Below the pieces are notes generated by a model. The model ran no database searches, was not told the origin of the DNA, and saw only the letters and a program-made list of their open reading frames with translations. Positions 1-6,280 of a stretch of DNA of 8,540 bases are shown one piece after another. The first letter of the stretch is position 1, and each line of letters begins with the position of its first letter. This DNA comes from Fidelibacterota bacterium (GTDB lineage: Bacteria > Fidelibacterota > UBA2242), in contig DPVY01000202.1 in the NCBI GenBank assembly GCA_003527965.1, forward strand, positions 1-8,540, in the 5' to 3' direction. The position numbers and the translations under genes were made by a program.

Positions 1-1043
1 AACAACCAGGGCTCAATATACAAAATTTCGGCTTCGGTTTTCGGACGTTGCAGAATATTTTCCATATTTAGCGATAAGCCTAGTTTCGTACTTAAGCGGC
101 TGCCTCTACCGGCAACATTGCGATGAAGCCACTCCCCATTCATAGATAAGGATGTATACGGCTCACTACCGCTGGAAATACCACGATCCTGACCAAAGCC
201 AAATTTCAATCCCAGATATCGCATATCCAGTTCCCGAATATCGACAACCAAATCCAGAGTCTTCCCGGATGTATCAATATTAGTTGTACGAATATTGACA
301 CTGGAAAAAAGACCGGTTTCAAAAATATGTTTTTTAGATAATAATATTTTTTCTTGAGAGTAAAGATCACCAGACTCAAGTAACAATTCACGCCGGATCG
401 GTTTTTCTTTAACAAGATTGTTATTAGTTATCCGAATATCTTTAATACTCATCGTTGAATTTTCCGAAATGCAAATAAATAGATGAATATCATCATTTAC
501 ATCAAGGGAATCAGTCACACTGGCTAAGGGTTTTCCAATGTTGGCATATTCGGTTTTGATCTCTTTTATGCCCTCCCGAATCCGGATGGGATTATACGGT
601 TCATGTAACTGATGATTTAGAATATTCAGAATTTTCCGTTTTGACAGGGAACTATTGCCCTCAATATTGATTTCCTTCAGGAAATACTGACGCCCTTCAT
701 TAATAAAATAGAACAGGTCGACCTTTCCGTCGTCATGGACATCAAAGGAATCTTTGACAGTACAATTCAAGTAGCCGTTTTTAATATAGACAGTCTGCAA
801 AAGCATCCTGTCCAGATCAATCAGTCGCCGGGTAAAAGTCCTGCTTCGGTTAAAACGTTTATCTTTTAAGTTCATCTGCTTTTTCAGCCGGCGGGTCTTA
901 AAAGAATGATTCCCGGAAATATAGATCTTTCCGACAGTGTATTCCGTCGGCCTAAAGTGGCTTTGGGCGTCTGCAATATAAGAAAGTCCTGTGAAAATCA
1001 GGAAAACAACAATCCAGTATTTGAAACTATTCGTAAAATTCAA
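1..1043 (-). CDS. TamA/BamA-like Omp85 outer-membrane protein, partial (347 N-terminal residues; C-terminus beyond left edge)
   Basis: Translating the minus strand from 1043 gives an open frame to the window edge. Residues 1-26 look like a signal peptide: a hydrophobic stretch (WIVVFLIFTGL) followed by an A-D-A cleavage site before Gln27, with no lipobox cysteine. Three POTRA-like repeats follow at about 35-117, 118-195 and 196-271; the first two contain the typical 'I.GN' strand-turn (ISGN, IEGN) and the third has IRITNNN. From about 276 the pattern changes to alternating beta-barrel strands with 'WLHRNVAGRGSRL', typical of the first strands of Omp85 barrels. Three POTRAs rather than five, plus the tamB neighbour, favour TamA over BamA, but the barrel is mostly missing. 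The TTG start at 1043-1041 was chosen because an in-frame TAA lies at 1061-1059, no ATG or GTG lies between, and the next ATG (codon 57) would lose the signal peptide. Translation is probably coupled to tamB, which stops 2 nt upstream. Confidence 0.88.
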   Translation of the reverse strand, partial: MNFTNSFKYWIVVFLIFTGLSYIADAQSHFRPTEYTVGKIYISGNHSFKTRRLKKQMNLKDKRFNRSRTFTRRLIDLDRMLLQTVYIKNGYLNCTVKDSFDVHDDGKVDLFYFINEGRQYFLKEINIEGNSSLSKRKILNILNHQLHEPYNPIRIREGIKEIKTEYANIGKPLASVTDSLDVNDDIHLFICISENSTMSIKDIRITNNNLVKEKPIRRELLLESGDLYSQEKILLSKKHIFETGLFSSVNIRTTNIDTSGKTLDLVVDIRELDMRYLGLKFGFGQDRGISSGSEPYTSLSMNGEWLHRNVAGRGSRLSTKLGLSLNMENILQRPKTEAEILYIEPWL

Positions 1044-1045
1044 CT

Positions 1046-4000
1046 TTAATATCGATACTTATATATATAGTTAATACTTAGCAATCCATCCTGGTTAATA
1101 TCGCCTGCTATGGAAATATTCCTGCTTAAGCGATATTCAATTCCCAATTGCTGATTGGGTTCAATCAATGATAATGCACGTTCGTATTTTAAATAAAGAT
1201 TAGGCCGTATTTTTTGACCAAGGACAAAACTCCACTGATCCGGCTGTCGATTGGATAATAAATTTCCCCTGGTACGCAATTCAAATTCATCCAGACCGCT
1301 GATCCGACTGATACTCTTTTCAAATTGTCGCTCAAAATACATTCCAAATACGTTTAATGCATCAGCTGATAAACGATCTTGATTAAAGGGGTCTTCCGTT
1401 CGGGTCAAAAACATTAATATATCACTTTCGTTATATCTATTCCCGGAATCAAATTCCAAAGTCGGGTTCTGAAGGTCTCCGGACAACCGTACTACTACAT
1501 AATCATCTTCATCTGATTGGGTCCTCAGGGTATCGGATTGCACATAAGATGCAAGATCCACTTTTGCTTCTATATCCAGCATCGGGTTGAATTCCGTAGG
1601 ATCAAAAATCACTGTTCCATGAACAACCTCAAACTCCCAGCCGTAGTAAATGAATTTTCCCTTACGTATATCCAGTGTTCCGGAAAAGCGATATGGGTCA
1701 ACCCCGTGTTTAATGATCCACATTTCGCCTTCAAGCTCACAATCCAACTGGCTGTTGCGAAAATATAAGTTGCCGGGAATAATCGTATGCAAATTGATAT
1801 TTGTATAAGTTTTGCCTGGTAACAGTTCTTTTAACAGCTGTTCGGAACTTCTAAATTCATTTCGGATAATAAATTCATTAATATCGAAATTACCCTCGAT
1901 GTTCATCGTATCGCCACCGTTAATACTGAATTGACCGTCGACAATTCCCTCTTGTTCTGCCAGAAGTGAACGAATGTACATCTCCTTTCCGGTCGCTTGA
2001 ATGTCTAAAACAGGTCTGAAAAATTTCGTAAAGTCAATTGTGCCGGTTATAGACACGTTTGGTTCATTGGCTGATAGCGATGGGGGAAACAAAACGTCCC
2101 AGGTGTATGAACGCAATTTGCGCCTGAATTTATCTATACGAGTTCGTGATACGGGCTTTTGCATGTATCCCGATAAAGATACAATTTCCATTGTATTATT
2201 GCGCATTATCGCGCTACCTTCAAGACCGGTAATAGGATTTTCAAGCGGTGTGAGTTGGACAACCCCATTTCTTATAATAACATTTCCCGAACGGATAGGA
2301 TTATTTGGTGTTCCTGAAAGATTCAGGGCTAGATTATATTCTCCGTCGATACTTTCAAATATTTTTACATATTCGGATAAAAATTTGAGCGCCGATGTAT
2401 GCAGAGAAAAATTCATATACATACTTGAATCTTTTTCAAGGATAAAATGTCCCGGTATAAATTCAACATTATACGGCAGATAGCCGGAGCCCCTGGATAT
2501 TCCCTTGGCATCCCGCAGCATGATGTCGGTAAATTCCAGTTTTGAATTTTTATATTCTCCTTTTACCTGCAATTCATTTCCGGATAAGCGATCAAAAACC
2601 GGATCCATTATCTTTAATTGGTAATTTAATTCAGGATCATTTGTGGTTCCGTTAATATTAAATGATCCAAACATCTTGCCGTCTTTCGATTTTTTAGGCA
2701 ACAGAAAAGGATCAAATATATTAAAAGCAAAGTTTTCAAATATCATCTGAATATCTATCGAATCCGTTGAGTCGATAAACCTAAAACCGTTAGTCAATGG
2801 AAAATTGCACCCAAGGGTACCGTATCCATTCATGAATCCTTTTTCAACATCTTCGAACAATATATTTTCCAACTTAATCCGGTTTTGCGTTATTCTCGAT
2901 TCGAGTCGAACAATATTAAAATTATTCCCGAATAAATTTGCGTCTTTTACATCTATGCGGCTATAAACCGCAGGGACTCCGGAAGTATCCACATAAGAGA
3001 CCAATCCGTTTAATACGCCTGTAACTCCCCGTGAACCTTTTAAATAGCTATTAATAGGATCAATGTTTAAATCACTGATATTAACGATAAGCGACTGAAT
3101 CCTACGGTTTACCGCATCTCCCGATACAATTAGCGTACCGTCATTCAGAGAAAAACGAACCTCATCCAGACTAATTGTATCGGCATTCCAGAAAAGGTGA
3201 ATAGGGTCAATATTCCGGATTGAATTGCCTCGTTTGTCGGCTTCAATCCGGTCAAAATAGAGGTCTGAAAATTCGATCATTTTCCCTTGAATCTCAACAT
3301 TAAGGTCTTTACCTACAATTCGTAAAGACCTTACAATTGCCGTGTCATTTTCAAAACGAACAATCATTGATACCAACGGAATTGTATCTTTAAGCAGCGG
3401 TGTAAAACCGTTCGTCGCTTCAACATAGATATCGCCAAAATGTTTTTCTTGGATATTGAGAAGACCAAAACGCGCAACAGCATCTTCGAAATACAGGTTT
3501 GAAACGCCAATATCGTGACCTCTAAACCACCCTTGAAAATCCGGATTGCGGATTTTTCCGGTTGCTTCAAGAAGCCCCTCCAATCCGCCCCTGAGCTGCC
3601 CGATCCCGGCTAATTCCGAAAGCGAAAGAACGTTTTCTGAATTAAAATAGACTCTTGCATCTACAGTGTTGGAATCCAGATTTCCCCAACCCTGAAGTTT
3701 TACTTTCGTATCTTCAAAAAATGCCCGCACGGTATCAACCGTCTCAATGCGACCATTGGCATAAATAAATTTACCTTCCATGGAATTAACAAGGAGAGTA
3801 TCAAAACGGGTATGATTGAAATTTATTTTCGTAATTATATTGTTTGGGTTGAATAAATTGCCATCAACGTTGACCGACACGAGACCATTTATCCGGGTTT
3901 GCATATTAAAGAGATTCCATTTTTCCAAATTTACGCCATCGATCCCAATTTGGGCAAATAAACCACTCTTAACACTCCCCTTTCCACTACCGGTAATAGT

Positions 4001-4954
4001 TTCATCTCCGGAACGGCAGAAAAATTCAGAGACACTATAATCGCCCTGATCTATAGCTCCTTTGACAGCCCCATTTGTGATTTTGTTATCTTGATAAGCG
4101 CCACTAAACTCAAAATCTATTTGAACAAAACCATCTTCATTATTCACATTCCCCATAATATCCAGGTAATCATTTATTGAAAATATATTTTGCTGCCTGG
4201 GGAAACGTTCCCGGAATATAATTTGCCTGGCACTGCAATCAAGATTAAAGGTCCTGCCGGAATCCAATTTTACATACCCATACAATCCCAATCCGGTAGA
4301 TCGGTTTTTTAATTGACATTCATGGATAGCCAGCGAATCTGATATCAATGTCATTGCGGCATTTTCCATCGTCACTTTTTCGTTGAATGGCTCAACAAAA
4401 AAACCGGCATCTTCAACGAGTATCGAGATAGAGTCCGGCGTAAATAGACAACTGCCATTTATCGCCGAGCTGGATACTAATTCTTCTTCAGAATTATTAC
4501 TATCGTGAATAATTAATTCTGTTATTTCAATTTTTTGAAATTCTAACTGTTTTCCAACACCTGATCTGTTTTGAAGACTGAAATGTGATTTTAAGGTATC
4601 GATACTTCCGGGATAAGAAAAGAGCAGGGAATCAATGCCAAAATAATTGATTTTGCCTTTTTGAAAGATAAGCGGAATTAATCCAAACTCTAAATTTATT
4701 TCACCAATATAAAGAATTCCCTTGTTGTTGAACGTGGTTAGATTAAGGCTTTTGAATTGAAGGTTGCCGAAAGGGCTGCCATTGATTTCCTCGATCGACA
4801 AATCCAGCTGATACTTATTTTCCAACTGTTTATGAAGTACGGCAGCCAGAGAATCCTTCCAGATATCTGAGTGAAGTATGTAGTAGGCGACCCCGCTTAC
4901 CACAAATAGGAGTAGGATAAATATCCAGATTGTTGCTTTAACTGCTTTTTTCAC
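1046..4954 (-). CDS. tamB: TamB-like translocation/assembly module protein (AsmA-like, DUF490 C-terminus), 1302 aa
   Basis: This is a large inner-membrane-anchored periplasmic protein. TamB-family proteins form a long hydrophobic beta-groove linking the inner membrane to an Omp85 partner, with roles in outer-membrane protein assembly and phospholipid transport. One N-terminal membrane helix lies at about residues 8-27 (IWIFILLLFVVSGVAYY). It is followed by the AsmA/TamB entry pattern 'GSPFGNLQFKSLNL', then about 800 residues of repetitive short beta-strands rich in 'G.l....' turns. The C-terminal TamB domain covers roughly the last 400 residues. It includes a strand near 1095-1120 reading GTLDIRKGKFIYYGWEFEV, 'HGTVIFDPTEFNPMLDIEA', then 'DILMFLTRTEDPF' near 1180, and ends in amphipathic strands ('LGIEYRLSRNISIAGDINQDG') closing on Tyr, as expected for a C-terminus that docks into a barrel. 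The start codon is GTG at 4954. The Omp85 gene follows 2 nt after the stop. The order tamB then tamA is the reverse of Proteobacteria. Family assignment is firm; the exact cargo is unknown. Confidence 0.93.
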   Translation of the reverse strand: MKKAVKATIWIFILLLFVVSGVAYYILHSDIWKDSLAAVLHKQLENKYQLDLSIEEINGSPFGNLQFKSLNLTTFNNKGILYIGEINLEFGLIPLIFQKGKINYFGIDSLLFSYPGSIDTLKSHFSLQNRSGVGKQLEFQKIEITELIIHDSNNSEEELVSSSAINGSCLFTPDSISILVEDAGFFVEPFNEKVTMENAAMTLISDSLAIHECQLKNRSTGLGLYGYVKLDSGRTFNLDCSARQIIFRERFPRQQNIFSINDYLDIMGNVNNEDGFVQIDFEFSGAYQDNKITNGAVKGAIDQGDYSVSEFFCRSGDETITGSGKGSVKSGLFAQIGIDGVNLEKWNLFNMQTRINGLVSVNVDGNLFNPNNIITKINFNHTRFDTLLVNSMEGKFIYANGRIETVDTVRAFFEDTKVKLQGWGNLDSNTVDARVYFNSENVLSLSELAGIGQLRGGLEGLLEATGKIRNPDFQGWFRGHDIGVSNLYFEDAVARFGLLNIQEKHFGDIYVEATNGFTPLLKDTIPLVSMIVRFENDTAIVRSLRIVGKDLNVEIQGKMIEFSDLYFDRIEADKRGNSIRNIDPIHLFWNADTISLDEVRFSLNDGTLIVSGDAVNRRIQSLIVNISDLNIDPINSYLKGSRGVTGVLNGLVSYVDTSGVPAVYSRIDVKDANLFGNNFNIVRLESRITQNRIKLENILFEDVEKGFMNGYGTLGCNFPLTNGFRFIDSTDSIDIQMIFENFAFNIFDPFLLPKKSKDGKMFGSFNINGTTNDPELNYQLKIMDPVFDRLSGNELQVKGEYKNSKLEFTDIMLRDAKGISRGSGYLPYNVEFIPGHFILEKDSSMYMNFSLHTSALKFLSEYVKIFESIDGEYNLALNLSGTPNNPIRSGNVIIRNGVVQLTPLENPITGLEGSAIMRNNTMEIVSLSGYMQKPVSRTRIDKFRRKLRSYTWDVLFPPSLSANEPNVSITGTIDFTKFFRPVLDIQATGKEMYIRSLLAEQEGIVDGQFSINGGDTMNIEGNFDINEFIIRNEFRSSEQLLKELLPGKTYTNINLHTIIPGNLYFRNSQLDCELEGEMWIIKHGVDPYRFSGTLDIRKGKFIYYGWEFEVVHGTVIFDPTEFNPMLDIEAKVDLASYVQSDTLRTQSDEDDYVVVRLSGDLQNPTLEFDSGNRYNESDILMFLTRTEDPFNQDRLSADALNVFGMYFERQFEKSISRISGLDEFELRTRGNLLSNRQPDQWSFVLGQKIRPNLYLKYERALSLIEPNQQLGIEYRLSRNISIAGDINQDGLLSINYIYKYRY

Positions 4955-4963
4955 ATACCACCT
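4951..4963 (-). promoter_or_regulatory. tamB ribosome-binding site and GTG start overlapping an ATG-TGA element
   Basis: On the minus strand AGGTGG (4963-4958) is the only clear Shine-Dalgarno sequence seen ahead of a minus-strand gene in this window. AGGTG pairs with the 16S 3' end (the AGGTG part of GGAGGTGATC), and the 4-nt spacer to GTG (4954-4952) is suitable for that register. An ATG at 4956-4954 overlaps the GTG by one base but is followed at once by TGA (4953-4951), so it encodes only a Met-stop. GTG is therefore the usable start. Whether the minimal ATG-TGA affects initiation is not known. Confidence 0.6.
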
Positions 4964-5043
4964 GTCAAACTTAATAAGTTAGGAATGCATAGTGAATTCT
5001 CCAAGCCATCATATTAGGCATAGGGAGCATTTTTTATTTAAGT

Positions 5044-5072
5044 ATTATTAACGCTAAAATCAGTTTTGTCAC
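5044..5072 (-). promoter_or_regulatory. Candidate sigma70-type promoter for tamB-tamA
   Basis: The minus strand reads GTGACA (5072-5067), a 17-nt spacer, then AATAAT (5049-5044). Each box matches the canonical TTGACA/TATAAT at 5 of 6 bases. Transcription would start near 5037, giving a leader of about 80 nt to the GTG start. It lies downstream of tRNA-Ser(UGA) on the same strand, so read-through from the tRNA promoter is a second possible source of transcript. If the organism is a Bacteroidota member with the divergent sigma factor of that phylum, the match would mean less. Confidence 0.35.
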
Positions 5073-5110
5073 CACCTCAATCCGGGATGTTCCGGTATAA
5101 TATGCAATTC

Positions 5111-5148
5111 CTGGTATTTTAAAACTGGATTATCAGGTATTTTTAAAA
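5111..5148. repeat. Short imperfect direct repeat next to the tRNA-Ser(UGA) 3' end
   Basis: Plus-strand CTGGTATTTTAAAA (5111-5124) recurs as CAGGTATTTTTAAAA (5134-5148), with one substitution and one extra T. The second copy ends 6 nt from the tRNA discriminator base. It is AT-rich and may be chance. No integrase or long tRNA-end duplication is seen that would make it an attachment site, and neither copy forms a convincing terminator hairpin. Confidence 0.35.
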
Positions 5149-5154
5149 TATTTG

Positions 5155-5238
5155 CGGAGGTGGAGGGACTCGAACCCCCAAGGGCGTAAACCCGGCGGTT
5201 TTCAAGACCGCTGCCTTACCAATTAGGACTACACCTCC
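5155..5238 (-). tRNA. tRNA-Ser(UGA)
   Basis: The minus strand folds as a class II tRNA of 84 nt. The acceptor is GGAGGTG (5238-5232) pairing with CACCTCC (5162-5156). The D-stem is GTC/GGC with a GG in the loop. The anticodon stem is GCGGT/ACCGC around the loop CTTGAAA, giving anticodon TGA (reads UCA and other UCN codons). The long variable arm can pair GGGT with GCCC, and the T arm is GGGGG-TTCGAGT-CCCTC. The discriminator is G, the usual serine identity base. The genome continues CAA rather than CCA, so CCA must be added post-transcriptionally. The long variable arm together with the TGA anticodon makes the assignment secure. Confidence 0.96.
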
Positions 5239-5256
5239 CTATTAAAATAGCGCCGG

Positions 5257-5286
5257 AATATACAATAAACGGTCTAAATGATGCAA
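5257..5286 (-). promoter_or_regulatory. Candidate promoter for tRNA-Ser(UGA)
   Basis: The minus strand reads TTGCAT (5286-5281), an 18-nt spacer, then TATATT (5262-5257), followed by a GC-containing CCGGCGC stretch where a GC discriminator would sit. Initiation would fall roughly 10-12 nt before the mature tRNA 5' end at 5238, a normal leader length for a singly transcribed tRNA. Confidence 0.4.
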
Positions 5287-5379
5287 GTGATTTAAACAGG
5301 AGCGCTACTCAGAAAAATTTTACATCTCCTAAAAATACATCTTAACATCATATAACTTTTTCCGCAATTTTCTCTAATT

Positions 5380-5414
5380 TTGCAATTTGTTTTTGAATTT
5401 ACAATTGCTAAATT
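5380..5414 (+). promoter_or_regulatory. Possible promoter for tRNA-Ser(GCU)
   Basis: Two weak arrangements are visible upstream of the plus-strand tRNA. The first is TTGTTT (5387-5392), a 16-nt spacer and TAAATT (5409-5414). The second is TTGCAA (5380-5385) with TACAAT (5400-5405), where the -10 is better but the 14-nt spacing is short. A promoter must exist here, because the gene upstream is transcribed in the opposite direction; which boxes are used is uncertain. Confidence 0.25.
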
Positions 5415-5430
5415 CACACGCTTTTAAAAT

Positions 5431-5520
5431 GGAGAGGTGGCCGAGTCGGTTGAAGGCGCTCGCCTGCTAAGTGAGTATCCTGGGAAACCGGGATCCAGGG
5501 TTCGAATCCCTGTCTCTCCG
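5431..5520 (+). tRNA. tRNA-Ser(GCU)
   Basis: This is a class II tRNA of 90 nt. The acceptor GGAGAGG (5431-5437) pairs with TCTCTCC (5513-5519), with one G-T pair. The D arm is the serine-type GCCGAGTCGGTTGAAGGC. The anticodon stem is CTCGC/GTGAG around the loop CTGCTAA, giving anticodon GCT (reads AGC/AGU). The long variable arm has a six-pair stem, TCCTGG-GAAA-CCGGGA, and the T arm is CAGGG-TTCGAAT-CCCTG. The discriminator is G at 5520, followed by CAT, so no CCA is encoded. It is divergent from tRNA-Ser(UGA), with 192 nt between them, and its 3' end is only 14 nt from the stop codon of the convergent protease gene. Confidence 0.97.
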
Positions 5521-5534
5521 CATATGTATTTCGT

Positions 5535-6245
5535 TTATATCAGAATCACGAGTAAATCATACAGCGTGTGGGTATAGGCTGTAATCCCATACCCTCTCAA
5601 GACAAATAGTAATGATAAAAACATCCCTGCCCCAAAACGAATTAAAAAGGACCTGATTTCAACTACTTCGCCATAGCTGCCCAGGTAATGAAACAAAGAA
5701 AAGATCAGAGAAGCGGAAATCATTGCCAATATTGCAGATAGATGTGGTTGAAGTCTCAGGATATCTTTCAGGAAAAATAAAAAACCACTCACCAATATTA
5801 CCCGAAAAATGAACTCTTCATAAACACCGGCGCCGAGCGCCAGCACTATCATCTCTTTTTTCCCGGGCACTGTCCCAATTGTTATTAAATAATCGCCTAT
5901 TTTATCAATAAACACAAACATCAGCATGGCAAACACCAGGCTTTCCAGAAACATCAGAACAAAAAACTGAAGATGAAAAGGCTTGGAAATATTCCGACGA
6001 CTATGAAAATAATAAGAAACGATCAGTGAAGTAAGCACTAAGAAACCAACTATGTAAAATCCGTAAATGTTAAACATGGCAAAAAATTGACGAAACAGTA
6101 TATCTGCGCCATTTCGCATACCCAGTATATCGGAGTGATTTAAGTTGAAAATCAGAATTTCATAACAGATCAGAAGAGGCAGCGTAAAAAGCAAACTGTA
6201 AAACGGCGATTTTGAATGTTGCCAATATGCCTTCAGAAGATTCAT
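5535..6245 (-). CDS. CPBP (CAAX protease/bacteriocin-processing) family intramembrane metalloprotease, 236 aa
   Basis: This is a multi-pass membrane protein with about six to seven hydrophobic segments (approximately 15-35, 62-80, 93-113, 133-157, 168-187, 198-217 and 222-236). It carries the conserved motifs of the CPBP/Abi family: E-E-x-x-x-R as EEFIFR (Glu143, Glu144, Arg148), F-x-x-x-H as FSLFH (Phe182, His186), and a final H-x-x-x-D as HTLYD (His226, Asp230). These supply the catalytic glutamates and metal-binding histidines in Rce1-like glutamate proteases. All motifs are intact and the length is normal for the family, so it looks functional. Substrates of bacterial members are mostly unknown. 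The ATG at 6245 lies 35 nt after the lepA stop on the same strand, which suggests co-transcription. Its leader (AAAAAATAATCGTTAC) is A-rich with no Shine-Dalgarno site. It ends at 5535, almost abutting the convergent tRNA-Ser(GCU). Confidence 0.85.
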   Translation of the reverse strand: MNLLKAYWQHSKSPFYSLLFTLPLLICYEILIFNLNHSDILGMRNGADILFRQFFAMFNIYGFYIVGFLVLTSLIVSYYFHSRRNISKPFHLQFFVLMFLESLVFAMLMFVFIDKIGDYLITIGTVPGKKEMIVLALGAGVYEEFIFRVILVSGFLFFLKDILRLQPHLSAILAMISASLIFSLFHYLGSYGEVVEIRSFLIRFGAGMFLSLLFVLRGYGITAYTHTLYDLLVILI

Positions 6246-6280
6246 GTAACGATTATTTTTTACCGTATTAAAAAGGAGGT

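Noticed and set aside
206..415. Minus-strand frame of 69 codons in positions 206-415
   Set aside because: It overlaps the POTRA and barrel-coding frame of the Omp85 gene in another phase and has no family features.
2001..2483. Plus-strand frame of 160 codons inside tamB
   Set aside because: It lies antisense to well-defined TamB C-terminal sequence and has no domain or ribosome-binding site, so it is a shadow of the real gene. The same holds for the other plus-strand frames at 1517-1768, 3816-4040 and 6842-7120.
5111..5148. Direct repeat beside a tRNA 3' end as an integration (att) site
   Set aside because: The repeat is short and AT-rich, does not copy the tRNA 3' end, and no integrase or foreign cargo lies nearby.
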